In this document: positions 40,095-48,849 of the stretch, piece by piece
How positions within the stretch are numbered: position 1 is the stretch's first letter
How the letters are laid out: every line of letters begins with the position of its first letter
NCBI RefSeq assembly: GCF_013087525.1
Contig: NZ_JABFCS010000001.1
Coordinates: 3,410,001 to 3,474,000 of the forward strand
Length of the DNA stretch: 64,000 nt
Reading direction: 5' to 3'
Source of the DNA: Ramlibacter montanisoli
GTDB lineage: Bacteria; Pseudomonadota; Gammaproteobacteria; Burkholderiales; Burkholderiaceae_C
The notes under the pieces: model-generated
The model's database searches: none
Seen by the model: only the letters and a program-made list of their open reading frames with translations
What the model was told of the DNA's origin: nothing
Position numbers and translations under genes: made by a program

Positions 40095-40514
40095 ATGACC
40101 ACGCCCCTGAACAAGGTTCTCTACACCGCCCGCACCCACGCCGTCGGCGGCCGCGAAGGCAGCGGCCGCTCCGACGACGGCCGCATCGACGTCAAGCTGT
40201 CCTCGCCCGGCGGTCCCGGCAACGGCACCAACCCCGAGCAGCTGTTCGGCGTCGGCTACTCCGCCTGCTTCATGGGCGCGATGAAGGCGGTGGCGCCCAA
40301 GCTCGCCATGACGGTGCCGGCGGAAACCGCGATCGACACCGAAGTGGACCTGGGCCCGACCGCCAACGGCTACGGCATCGCCGTGCGCATGAAGATCACG
40401 CTGCCCGGCGTCGAGCGCGCCAAGGCGGAGCAGCTGGTGGCCGAAGCGCACAAGGTCTGCCCCTACTCCAACGCGACCCGTAACAACATCGCCGTCGACA
40501 TCAGCGTCGCCTGA
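40095..40514 (+). CDS. ohr: Organic hydroperoxide resistance protein Ohr
   Basis: A 139-residue OsmC/Ohr peroxidase that reduces organic and lipid hydroperoxides with lipoylated partners. The peroxidatic cysteine is in GYSACFMGAMKAV, the second in AHKVCPYSNATRNN, and the catalytic arginine is in GGREGSGRSDDG. It lies 52 bases after ohrR on the same strand and should be derepressed with it. Confidence 0.97.
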   Translation: MTTPLNKVLYTARTHAVGGREGSGRSDDGRIDVKLSSPGGPGNGTNPEQLFGVGYSACFMGAMKAVAPKLAMTVPAETAIDTEVDLGPTANGYGIAVRMKITLPGVERAKAEQLVAEAHKVCPYSNATRNNIAVDISVA

Positions 40515-40536
40515 GGTCCCGCGGCGACAATGCCGC

Positions 40537-41544
40537 ATGACCGCAGACGCCCGCCATCCCTACGAGACGCTCACGCCCGACGTCGTGCTGGACGCACTGG
40601 CGTCTGTGGGCCTCTACGGGGACGGGCGGCTGCTCGGGCTGAGCTCCTACGAGAACCGGGTCTACCAGATCCACCTGGAGGACCCGTTCGAAGGCTCGGC
40701 CATCGTGGTGGCCAAGTTCTACCGGCCGGGCCGCTGGAGCGAGGCGCAGATCCTGGAGGAGCACGCCTTCTCCGCCGAGCTGCAGCGCTCCGAGGTGCCG
40801 GCGGTGGCGCCCTTTGCGCCCGGCGGCCGCACCCTGCACACCTTCGCGGGCTTCCAGTTCAGCGTGTCGCCGCGGCGCGGCGGCCGTGCGCCCGAACTGG
40901 ACGACGCCGAAGTGCTGGAGTGGATCGGCCGCTACCTCGCGCGCCTGCACACGGTGGGCGGCAAGTCCGCCTTCAGCGTGCGGCCGGCGCTGGACGTGCA
41001 CACCTTCGGCGAGGAGCCGCGCGACTGGCTGCTGGCGCACGACGGGATCCCGCTGGACGTGCAGGGCGAGTGGCAGCGCGGCTGCGAGCTCGCGCTGGCA
41101 CAGGTCCGCACCGCCTTCGACGTCGCACGCGAAGCCGGCGTGAAGCACCTGCGCCTGCACGGCGACTGCCATCCCGGCAACATCCTCTGGACGCCCGATG
41201 CGGGGCCGCACTTCGTGGACCTGGACGACGCGCGCACGGGCCCCGCGGTGCAGGACCTGTGGATGCTGCTGTCGGGCGACCGCGGCCAACGGCAGAAGCA
41301 ATTGGGTGCGCTGGTGGACGGCTACGAGCAGATGCGCGACTTCGACCGCGCGGAACTCGCGCTGATCGAGCCGCTGCGCACGCTGCGCCTGATCCATTAC
41401 AGCGCGTGGCTGGCGCGCCGCTGGGACGACCCGGCCTTCCCGATCGCGTTCCCGTGGTTCGGCAGCTCGGATTACTGGCGCGGGCAGGTGCAGATGCTGG
41501 AGGAGCAGCGTGAGGCGATGGAGGAGCCGGCGCTGGTGGCGTGA
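40537..41544 (+). CDS. srkA: Stress response serine/threonine kinase SrkA (YihE/RdoA)
   Basis: A 335-residue choline-kinase-fold protein kinase. The brace is LSSYENRVYQIHLED, the catalytic loop is LRLHGDCHPGNILW and the metal aspartates are in HFVDLDDARTGPAVQDLWM. This is the YihE signature. In E. coli it counters stress-induced death downstream of Cpx. It starts 22 bases past ohr and could be co-transcribed with it. Confidence 0.95.
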   Translation: MTADARHPYETLTPDVVLDALASVGLYGDGRLLGLSSYENRVYQIHLEDPFEGSAIVVAKFYRPGRWSEAQILEEHAFSAELQRSEVPAVAPFAPGGRTLHTFAGFQFSVSPRRGGRAPELDDAEVLEWIGRYLARLHTVGGKSAFSVRPALDVHTFGEEPRDWLLAHDGIPLDVQGEWQRGCELALAQVRTAFDVAREAGVKHLRLHGDCHPGNILWTPDAGPHFVDLDDARTGPAVQDLWMLLSGDRGQRQKQLGALVDGYEQMRDFDRAELALIEPLRTLRLIHYSAWLARRWDDPAFPIAFPWFGSSDYWRGQVQMLEEQREAMEEPALVA

Positions 41545-41545
41545 G

Positions 41546-42420
41546 CTACTTCAGCGGGTTCTCCAGCACCCCGATCCCGCCGATCTCGATCTTCACCACG
41601 TCCCCCGACTTCAGGTACTTGGGCGGCTTGTAGCCGATGCCCACGCCGGCCGGCGTGCCGGTGGCGATCAGGTCGCCCGGGTACAGCGTGATGCCGGCGG
41701 AGATGCACTCGATCAGCGTCGGGATGTCGAAGATGAAATCCTTGGTGTTGGCGTCCTGGCGCAGCTCGCCGTTCACCCAGCACTTCACGTCGGTGTTCTG
41801 GCCGTCCATCTCGTCGGCCGTCACCAGCCACGGGCCCATGGGGCAGAAGGTGTCGAAGGACTTGCCCAGCAGCCACTGCGAGTGGCGGCCCTGCCAGTCG
41901 CGCGCCGTCATGTCGTTGATGATCGTGTAGCCCCACACGTGCTTCATCGCGTCGGCCTTGCTGATGCCCTTGCCGCCCTTGCCGATCACCACCGTCAGTT
42001 CCCTTCGTAGTCGATCGCGGTGGAGACTTCGGCCGGGATCACGATCGCGTCCTTGGGCCCGATCACCGACTCGGGCACCTTCGAGAAGATGATGGGTGCC
42101 GACGGAATGTCGCCACCGGACTTCGCGCTCGAGTCGAAGCCGCTGCCCGCGAACTCCTTGGCGTGCGCGTGGTAGTTCTTGCCGACGCAGAACACGTTGC
42201 GGCGCGGACGCGGGATCGGCGCGGTGAGCTGCACCTGGTCCAGCGCGATGGCCTTGCCCGTCGCCAGAAGCGCGCGTCCTGCGGCCTGCGCCTCCACCAG
42301 AGGCAGGGCGCCGAGCGCCGCTTCGGCGGCCGAAAACTGGAAGGGCTCGATGCTGCGGGCGTCAGCGGAAATGCGGCCCACGCCCTGCTGGCCCTGGTAA
42401 CGATATGCTGCGATCTTCAT
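41546..42420 (-). CDS. Fumarylacetoacetate hydrolase-family protein, one frameshift
   Basis: About 291 residues. Family landmarks are NVFCVGKNYHAHAKEF, APIIFSKVPESVIGP, AIDYEGE-LTVVIGKGG (metal-binding acidic residues), WGYTIINDMTARDWQ and GDLIATGTPAGVGIGY. A G missing from the run at 42001-42003 gives a false stop after DYEGN. The enzyme should hydrolyse or decarboxylate a 2-oxo acid such as an acylpyruvate. It is divergent from a Bug receptor, a common catabolic pairing in Comamonadaceae. Confidence 0.93.
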
Positions 42421-42455
42421 CGGGAAAACTCTCTTTCTCGGCCAGAACGGCGCTC

Positions 42456-42470
42456 TGTAGCATGCTAACA
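42456..42470. promoter_or_regulatory. Palindromic operator between divergent genes
   Basis: TGTAGCATGCTAACA contains the 10-base perfect palindrome TAGCATGCTA. It sits between the start codons of the hydrolase and the Bug receptor, where a regulator could control both. The regulator is not in the window. Confidence 0.55.
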
Positions 42471-42494
42471 AAACGTCCCTCAGGAGTTCCCCCA

Positions 42495-43460
42495 ATGTTC
42501 CGTCGAATTTTCCTGGCTGCGGGCCTTGTTACCGCCGCCGGCCTCGCTGTCGCGCAGGCTGCCTACCCGACCAAGCCGATCACCATGATCGTGCCCTTCC
42601 CGCCGGGCGGGCTGGCCGACACGGTCGGGCGGCCGGTGGCGGAAGCGATGGCGCGGGACCTGGGCCAGCCGGTGGTGATCGAGAACAAGGGCGGCGCGGG
42701 CGGCGGCATCGGCATGGCGCAGGCCTCCAAGGCAGCGCCCGACGGCTACACGGTCCTGATGGCACTGTCCTCGTACAGCGTGCTGCCCGAAGCCGACCTG
42801 CTGCTCGGCCGCCAGCAGATGTACGCGTACAACTCGCTGCGGCCGATCGCGCGCTTCACCGCCGACCCGACCGTGCTGGCCGTGCGCGCGGACGCGCCCT
42901 GGAAGAGCGTGAAGGACTTCGTGGAAGACGCGCGCAAGCGGCCCGGCGCGATCAACTTCGGCTCCTCCGGCAACTACGGGACCATGCACGTGCCGATGGA
43001 GATCCTCAAGCAGGTCGCCGGCGTCAGCATGACGCACATCCCCTACACCGGCGCCGGCCCGGCCGTGGTCGCGCTGCTGGGCGGCCAGGTCGACGCGCTG
43101 TCCACCGGCCCCGCGACCGTTCTGCAGCACGTCAAGGCAGGCAAGATCCGCGTGCTGGGCCACTGGGGCACCACGAAGTTGGAGACCATGCCCGAGGTGC
43201 CTTCGCTCAAGCAGGCCGGCTACAACGCCGAGTACGCGCAGTGGTCGGGCCTGTTCGTGCCCGCCGGCACGCCGGAGCCCGTGGTGCAGCGCCTGCGCCA
43301 GGCGGCGCGCGCGGCGGCCAACGACCAGAAGGTGAAGGACGTGATCATGAACGCCGGCAGCCCCATCCTTTACCAGGACGCGCCGGACTTCGAGAAGTAC
43401 GTGCAGGGCGACGTCAGGCGCATGGCCAGCGTGGTCAAGCGCATCGGCAAGGTCGAGTGA
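42495..43460 (+). CDS. Bug-family (TctC-like) substrate-binding protein
   Basis: A 321-residue exported receptor. The signal peptide is FRRIFLAAGLVTAAGLAVAQA. Family motifs are ITMIVPFPPGGLADTVGR, VVIENKGGAGGGIG and MTHIPYTGAGPAVVALLGGQ. The start at 42495 is preceded by CAGGAG. It is the first of four binding-protein genes in a row on this strand. The ligand is unknown, probably a carboxylate related to the divergent hydrolase. Confidence 0.93.
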   Translation: MFRRIFLAAGLVTAAGLAVAQAAYPTKPITMIVPFPPGGLADTVGRPVAEAMARDLGQPVVIENKGGAGGGIGMAQASKAAPDGYTVLMALSSYSVLPEADLLLGRQQMYAYNSLRPIARFTADPTVLAVRADAPWKSVKDFVEDARKRPGAINFGSSGNYGTMHVPMEILKQVAGVSMTHIPYTGAGPAVVALLGGQVDALSTGPATVLQHVKAGKIRVLGHWGTTKLETMPEVPSLKQAGYNAEYAQWSGLFVPAGTPEPVVQRLRQAARAAANDQKVKDVIMNAGSPILYQDAPDFEKYVQGDVRRMASVVKRIGKVE

Positions 43461-43471
43461 AGGAGCCTCCC

Positions 43472-44452
43472 ATGAAGCGCCACCTGTTCCTGCGCTGGCT
43501 GGCCGCCGGCGCCTGCGCCGCGGGCCTGCTGCATGCCCTGCCTGCCGCCGCGCAGGAATGGCCCACGCGCCCGATCCGCATCGTCGTGCCCTTCGCCACC
43601 GGCGGGTCGGCCGACGTGTACGCGCGCTTCCTGGCGCAGCGGCTGCCGGCGATCCTCGGCCAGCCCGTGGTGGTGGAGAACCGTCCCGGCGCCGGCGCGG
43701 TGATCGGCACCGACCTGGTGGCCAAGGCTCCGGCGGATGGCTACACGTTGCTGCTGATGTCGAACACCCACACGGTGAACGAAACGCTGGTGGCCAGCAA
43801 GCCCTACAACCTCACGCGCGACTTCGTCGCCGTGGCGCCGATCAACTACGCGGACCTGATCTTCGTCGCCCATCCCTCGGTGCCGGCGGCCAACGTGCGC
43901 GACCTGCTGAAGATGGCCAAGGAGCGGCCGGGCAAGTTCAACTACGCCTCGTCGGGCACCGGCACGCCTTACCACATGGCCGGCGAGCTGTTCAAGGCGA
44001 TGTCGGGCGTGTACCTCGTGCACATCCCGTACAAGGGCAGCTCCGGTGCGCGCACCGACCTGCTCGGCGGCCAGGTCGACCTGATGTTCGACGCGGTCAC
44101 CACCATGGTGGAACAGGTGAAGGCCGGCAAGGTCAAGGCGATCGCCACCACCGGCAAGTCGCGTTCCGCCGCGCTGCCCAACGTGCCCACCGTGCACGAG
44201 TCGGGCGTGCCCAACTACGAAGCGACCATCTGGCTGGGCGTGCTCGCACCCAAGGCCACGCCGGCCGCGGTGGTCAGCAAGCTGAACGACGCCATCACCA
44301 GGATCGTGTCGCAGCCCGAGGTCCAGCAAGGCTGGACCCAGCAGGGCGCCACCGCGATGGTGATGAACCCGCAGGTGTTCGACAAGTACGTGCAGGACGA
44401 CATCCAGAAATGGGCGAAGCTGATCCAGTCCGCCGGCATCAAGGCGGACTGA
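43472..44452 (+). CDS. Bug-family (TctC-like) substrate-binding protein
   Basis: A 326-residue exported receptor with signal peptide LRWLAAGACAAGLLHALPAAAQ. Motifs are IRIVVPFATGGSADVYAR, VVVENRPGAGAVIGTDLVAK and LVHIPYKGSSGARTDLLGGQ. It lies 11 bases after the previous receptor and overlaps the next gene by one base. It is only a distant paralogue of the upstream receptor. Confidence 0.93.
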   Translation: MKRHLFLRWLAAGACAAGLLHALPAAAQEWPTRPIRIVVPFATGGSADVYARFLAQRLPAILGQPVVVENRPGAGAVIGTDLVAKAPADGYTLLLMSNTHTVNETLVASKPYNLTRDFVAVAPINYADLIFVAHPSVPAANVRDLLKMAKERPGKFNYASSGTGTPYHMAGELFKAMSGVYLVHIPYKGSSGARTDLLGGQVDLMFDAVTTMVEQVKAGKVKAIATTGKSRSAALPNVPTVHESGVPNYEATIWLGVLAPKATPAAVVSKLNDAITRIVSQPEVQQGWTQQGATAMVMNPQVFDKYVQDDIQKWAKLIQSAGIKAD

Positions 44453-45162
44453 TGACGAAGACGCTGCGCATCCTGAGCGGCGGCGCCGCCCAAGGCCTGG
44501 TGGGCCGGCTGCAGGCGGAGTTCGAGAAGAAGCACGACTGCCGCATCGAGGGCAGCTTCGGCGCGGTCGGCGCCATGCGCGACAAGCTGCTGGCCGGCAC
44601 GCCCTGCGACCTGCTGATCCTCACGCAGGCGCTGGTCGACGAACTGGCGGCGCAGGGCCGCGCGCAGACCGCGTCGGTCACGCCGGTGGGCCGGGTGAAG
44701 ACCGGCGTGGCGCTGAAGGAAAAGCATGCGCCGGTGGCGATCCGCACGCCGGAAGACCTGAAGGCACTGCTGCAGGCCGCGCCCGAGATCTACTTCCCCG
44801 ATCCGGCCAAGGCCACGGCGGGCATCCACTTCATGAAGGTGCTGCAGGCACTCGACCTCGCCGGCGACCCGGCGAAGCTCAAGACCTACCCGAACGGCGC
44901 CACCGCGATGGCGGCGCTGGCGCAGGCGAGCGAGCCCGAGGCCGTGGGCTGCACGCAGGTGACCGAGATCCTGATCACGCCGGGCGTGCGCCTCACCGGC
45001 CTGCTGCCCGCGCCGCACGAACTGGTCACGCTCTACACGGCGGCCGTGGCGACCGACGCGCAGGAGCCGCAGCTGGCGCGCGCGCTGGTCGAGGAACTGA
45101 CCGCGGCCGGCGCCGCCGAAACCCGCCGCCGCTGCGGTTTCAGCGAGGCGTCCCAGGCCTAG
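44452..45162 (+). CDS. ModA-like substrate-binding protein without signal peptide
   Basis: A 236-residue periplasmic-binding fold of the molybdate-binding (SBP_bac_11) type: LRILSGGAAQGLVGRLQAEFEK, SFGAVGAMRDKLLAG, CDLLILTQALVDELAAQG, YFPDPAKATAGIHFMKVLQAL and GCTQVTEILITPGVRLTGLLP. Unlike its neighbour at 45284 it starts directly at the first strand with no signal sequence. Either it acts in the cytoplasm or the true start is lost. Its ATG overlaps the receptor stop by one base. The ligand need not be molybdate. Confidence 0.85.
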   Translation: MTKTLRILSGGAAQGLVGRLQAEFEKKHDCRIEGSFGAVGAMRDKLLAGTPCDLLILTQALVDELAAQGRAQTASVTPVGRVKTGVALKEKHAPVAIRTPEDLKALLQAAPEIYFPDPAKATAGIHFMKVLQALDLAGDPAKLKTYPNGATAMAALAQASEPEAVGCTQVTEILITPGVRLTGLLPAPHELVTLYTAAVATDAQEPQLARALVEELTAAGAAETRRRCGFSEASQA

Positions 45163-45283
45163 CCGGCACGCGCTTGCGCGCAAAAGTTGGCAACCGGGCC
45201 GTCGCCGACCAGGGTTTACCCCAGCCTGCCCGACAGGGTCGATCCGCCCTAATCCGTTCACATTTAGTAACGGAGAGATACAA

Positions 45284-46076
45284 ATGGATCGTAGCCGTCG
45301 CCTGACTTCCGCCTCGCTCCTGGCTGCCTTCGGCGGCCTGGTGCTGCCCGGGTGCGCCAGCCGCACGCCGCTGGCGGAGGACAAGCCCACCGTCCACATC
45401 CTGAGCGGCGGCGCCGCGATGGGCCTGGTGAACCGGCTGCAACCCGCCTTCGAGGCGCAGCATGGCTGCCGCATCTCCGGCACCTATGGCGCGGTGGGGC
45501 CTGATGCGCGAGAAGCTGCTGGCCGGCGAGCCCTGCGACCTGCTGATCCTGTCGCAAAGCCTGATCACGAACCTGGAAGGCAGCGGCCACGCCGTCGCCG
45601 CCAGCTCGCGCCCGGTGGGCCAGGTGAAGACCGGCGTGGCGCTGATGGATGGCCGTGCGCCCGTGAACATCCGCAACGAGGCCGACCTGCGCGCGCTGCT
45701 GTCCTCCGCTTCCGCGCTGTACTTCCCCGATCCCGCCAAGGCCACCGCCGGCATCCATTTCATGAAGGTGCTCAAGTCCCTGGGCCTGGACCAGGACACG
45801 GCGAAGCTGCGCGCCTTTCCGAACGGCGCCACCGCGATGGCCGCGATGGCCAAGGCCGGCGACCCGAACGCGATCGGCTGCACGCAGGTCACCGAGATCA
45901 TCATCACGCCCGGCGTGAAGCTGACCGGGCTGCTGCCCCCGCCGCACGAGCTGTCGACGGTCTACACCGCCTCGGTCACGAAGGCGGCGAAGCAGGCGCA
46001 GCTGGCGCAGGCGCTGGTCGCGCGCCTGATCGCCGCCGAGCACGCGGAGACGCGCCGGATCTCCGGCTTCGTCTGA
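45284..46076 (+). CDS. ModA-like binding lipoprotein, one frameshift
   Basis: About 263 residues and a close paralogue of the preceding gene (ILSGGAAMGLVNRLQPAFEA, MREKLLAGEPCDLLILSQSL, YFPDPAKATAGIHFMKVLKSL, GCTQVTEIIITPGVKLTGLLP). It has a lipoprotein-like signal (LLAAFGGLVLPGCAS). One extra base near 45495-45501 breaks the frame; removing it gives TYGAVGLMREKL, exactly parallel to the paralogue. GGAGA precedes the ATG. Confidence 0.85.
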
Positions 46077-46083
46077 CGCTGGC

Positions 46084-47994
46084 TCAGGCCAGCAGCGCGT
46101 TCACCCGCTTCACATAGGCTGCCGGGTCCTCCGGCAGCCCGCCTTCGGCCAGCAGCGCCTGGTCGAACAGGATGTGCGCCAGGTCGTGGAAGGCCGGCGA
46201 GCCATCCAGCTTCTTCACCAGCGGGTGCGAGGCGTTCACTTCCAGCACCGGCTTCGTCTCGGGCGCCTTCTGCCCGGCCTGCTTGAGCAGGCGCGCCAGC
46301 TGCAGGCTCATGCCGCCATCGCTCACCACCAGGCAGGCCGGTGAATCGACCAGCCGCGTGGTGACGCGCACGTCCTGCGCCTTGTCCTTCAGCGCTTCCT
46401 TCAGCTTGGCAAGCACCGGCTTGAAGGACTCGGCGGCTTCTTCCGCGGCCTTCTTCTCGGCCTCGTCCTGCAGCTTGCCCAGGTCCACCTGGCCCTTGGC
46501 CACCGACTGCAGCGGCGTGCCCTCGAACTCGTTCAGGTACGACAGCGCCCACTCGTCGACGCGGTCCGTCATGTACAGGACCTCGATGCCCTTCTTGCGG
46601 AAGATCTCCAGCTGCGGGCTGTTGGCGGCCGCGGCCTGGGTGTCGCCGGTGATGTAGTAGATCGCGTCCTGGCCTTCCTTCATCCGCGCCTTGTAGTCGG
46701 CCAGCGAGACGGCGACCGTGTCGCTGGCCGTGGATGCGAAGCGCAGCAGCTTCGCGATGCGCTCGCGGTTGGCCGCATCCTCGCCCAGGCCTTCCTTGAG
46801 CACGGCTCCGAACTCGCCGTAGAACTTCGCGAAGCGGCCCTTGTCCTCCTCGCCCGCGCCTTCCTCGCGCTCGGCCTTCGCCAGGTCCTCCAGCATGGAC
46901 AGCACGCGGCGCGTGTTGCCCTCGCGGATCGCCTTCACGTCGCGGCTTTCCTGCAGCAGCTCGCGGCTGACATTCAGCGGCAGGTCGGCGGAGTCCACCA
47001 CGCCCTTGACGAAGCGCAGGTAGGCCGGCAGCAGCGCTTCCGCGTCGTCCATGATGAACACGCGCTTGACATAGAGCTTCACGCCCGCGGCCTTCTCGCG
47101 GTTCCACAGGTCGAAGGGCGCGTGCGAGGGGATGAAGAGCAGCTGCGTGTATTCGGTGCTGCCTTCCACCCGGTTGTGGCTCCAGGCGAGCGGGTCCTCG
47201 TAGTCGTGGCTGACCGACTTGTAGAACTCCCGGTACTGCTCCGGCGTGATGTCCTTCTTGGGCCTCGCCCACAGCGCGGTCGCCTGGTTGACGGTCTCCC
47301 ATTCCTCGGAGAGCAGGTGTTCGCCGGGCTTGCCGTCCTCGCCTTCCTTCCACTCCTCCTTGCGCATCAGGATGGGCAGCGCGATATGGTCGGAGTAGCG
47401 GCCGATGATGGACTTGAGCTTCCAGCTGGAAAGGTAGTCCAGTGCGTCCTCGCGCAGGTGCAGCGTGACGCTGGTGCCGCGTTGCGCGCGCGTGATCGTC
47501 TCGACCTCGAAGTCGCCGGCGCCGCCGCTCACCCAGCGCACGCCCTCTTCCGGCTTCAGCCCCGCGCGGCGCGACTCGACGGTGATCCTGTCGGCCACGA
47601 TGAAGCCCGAATAGAAGCCGACGCCGAACTGCCCGATCAGCTGCGCGTCCGCCTTCTGGTCGCCCGACAGCCTGTTCATGAACTCGCGGGTGCCGCTCTT
47701 GGCGATGGTGCCCAGGTTGTCGATGGCTTCCTGCTGCGACAGGCCGATGCCGGTGTCGGCGATCGTGAGGGTGCGCGCGTCCTTGTCGAAGGAGACGCGC
47801 ACCTCCAGCTTGGGCGCGTCCTCGTACAGGCCGGGCTGGTGCAGGGCTTCGAAACGCAGCTTGTCGCAGGCGTCCGAGGCGTTGGAGATCAGCTCGCGCA
47901 GGAAGATCTCCTTGTTGGAATACAGGGAGTGGGTGACGAGGTGCAGCAGCTGCGCGACCTCGGCCTGGAAGGAGAGGGTCTGTTTCTGGCTCAT
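46084..47994 (-). CDS. htpG: Chaperone protein HtpG (Hsp90)
   Basis: A 636-residue bacterial Hsp90. The N-terminal ATPase has [19 protein letters not shown] as [35 protein letters not shown] and [16 protein letters not shown]. The middle domain has the catalytic arginine region ([19 protein letters not shown]) and the C-terminal dimerisation region ends [10 protein letters not shown]. The frame is intact. The start at 47994 ([13 protein letters not shown]) is the family norm. A sigma-32-type promoter lies 32 bases upstream. Confidence 0.97.
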   Translation of the reverse strand: MSQKQTLSFQAEVAQLLHLVTHSLYSNKEIFLRELISNASDACDKLRFEALHQPGLYEDAPKLEVRVSFDKDARTLTIADTGIGLSQQEAIDNLGTIAKSGTREFMNRLSGDQKADAQLIGQFGVGFYSGFIVADRITVESRRAGLKPEEGVRWVSGGAGDFEVETITRAQRGTSVTLHLREDALDYLSSWKLKSIIGRYSDHIALPILMRKEEWKEGEDGKPGEHLLSEEWETVNQATALWARPKKDITPEQYREFYKSVSHDYEDPLAWSHNRVEGSTEYTQLLFIPSHAPFDLWNREKAAGVKLYVKRVFIMDDAEALLPAYLRFVKGVVDSADLPLNVSRELLQESRDVKAIREGNTRRVLSMLEDLAKAEREEGAGEEDKGRFAKFYGEFGAVLKEGLGEDAANRERIAKLLRFASTASDTVAVSLADYKARMKEGQDAIYYITGDTQAAAANSPQLEIFRKKGIEVLYMTDRVDEWALSYLNEFEGTPLQSVAKGQVDLGKLQDEAEKKAAEEAAESFKPVLAKLKEALKDKAQDVRVTTRLVDSPACLVVSDGGMSLQLARLLKQAGQKAPETKPVLEVNASHPLVKKLDGSPAFHDLAHILFDQALLAEGGLPEDPAAYVKRVNALLA

Positions 47995-48025
47995 GGCGTT
48001 GGGTGGGAATGCGGCGCTCACGAGC

Positions 48026-48051
48026 TAGGGGCAACCCGTGAACTTTTCAAG
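48026..48051 (-). promoter_or_regulatory. Heat-shock (sigma-32) promoter of htpG
   Basis: On the minus strand CTTGAAA (48051-48045), a 13-base spacer and CCCCTA (48031-48026) match the sigma-32 pattern CTTGAAA-N11-16-CCCCAT with one -10 difference plus the trailing position. Confidence 0.75.
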
Positions 48052-48157
48052 GCGGCTGATGCTACTGCACCCCGACGTGAATTTTTCGACGTTTCCCGCC
48101 GAGTATCGGCGCCCGGCGGCTCGGAAGTCGTGCAACGAGTGGTTACAGTGCATTCCT

Positions 48158-48349
48158 ATGAGGATCGAGCTGCCTTCCACTTCCTGGGCCGACACGGTGC
48201 AGCGCGCCGAGGACGACGCGCACACGCTGACCGTGGCCACGCAACCCGCCACCGAGTGGCTGGGTGGCTCCTGGCGTGCCGAGCCGCAGCAGGCGCTGCG
48301 CACGCAGGTCAGCGAAGCGGAGCCGGTGTTCGTCACGATCACCTTCTGA
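48158..48349 (+). CDS. Small protein of 63 residues, unknown
   Basis: MRIELPSTSWADTVQRAED... is an open frame with ordinary codon use that ends before a good terminator. There is no Shine-Dalgarno site; the frame also extends upstream through the htpG promoter to a GTG at 48038, which is unlikely to be used. No family is recognised. Confidence 0.5.
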   Translation: MRIELPSTSWADTVQRAEDDAHTLTVATQPATEWLGGSWRAEPQQALRTQVSEAEPVFVTITF

Positions 48350-48366
48350 AACCCGCCTCTCCATGA

Positions 48367-48394
48367 AAAAAGGGCTGCAGTCGCAGCCCTTTTT
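48367..48394. terminator. Bidirectional terminator
   Basis: AAAAAGGGCTGC and GCAGCCCTTTTT form a perfect 12-bp stem with an AGTC loop; A- and T-runs make it effective for both convergent genes. Confidence 0.88.
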
Positions 48395-48413
48395 CATTGC
48401 GGCGCGTGCCGCT

Positions 48414-48704
48414 TCAGAAGCTCAGTTCGCCCGAGGGGATCTTGCCCAGGCGCAGCGCCTCGACCGCTTCGGCACGCACTTGCTGGACCTGCAGCGAGGA
48501 CTTCAGCGGCGCGGCGACGCGCGAGCCGGCCGGCTCGATGCTGCGGGTGCGCGACACCTGCGCGGCTTCGGCCATCACTTCGGCGCGGGTGCGCTGGCCT
48601 TCGAACTTGATGACGTACTGCGACGCATCGGCATCGTCGGCGCGGGCGACGCCGGTGGCGGAAGCGGCGATGGCCAGGGTGGCGAGCAGGAACTTGGCAT
48701 TCAT
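48414..48704 (-). CDS. DUF4148-type small exported protein
   Basis: A 96-residue protein with a signal peptide (MNAKFLLATLAIAASATGVARA). The mature part has TRAEVMAEAAQVSRTRSIEP and a helical end ALRLGKIPSGELSF, the DUF4148 style common in Burkholderiales, often in several copies. Its upstream region carries four 11-bp regulator half-sites next to the QseBC-like genes, so it is probably a target of that system. Confidence 0.8.
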   Translation of the reverse strand: MNAKFLLATLAIAASATGVARADDADASQYVIKFEGQRTRAEVMAEAAQVSRTRSIEPAGSRVAAPLKSSLQVQQVRAEAVEALRLGKIPSGELSF

Positions 48705-48789
48705 GGCAGTGACCTTTCAGTGAGTGGTGGAGGCATTCATCGGTGGCGGCGGGAGGCTTCTTCTTTTCCCCCGCGACCACCGTGATCTC

Positions 48790-48843
48790 ACTGTAGGCAG
48801 CGCTCTTTAGGCGAGGCTTAGCGCTTTCTTAGCCAGGGATTAG
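48790..48843 (-). promoter_or_regulatory. Four-unit 11-bp response-regulator array and -10 box
   Basis: TTAG occurs at 48807, 48818, 48829 and 48840, exactly 11 bases apart (on the minus strand CTAA units, each preceded by G or C). Minus-strand TACAGT (48795-48790) follows as a -10. The array ends in the promoter of the DUF4148 gene and begins just past the kinase stop codon. Confidence 0.7.
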
Positions 48844-48849
48844 CGCGCC

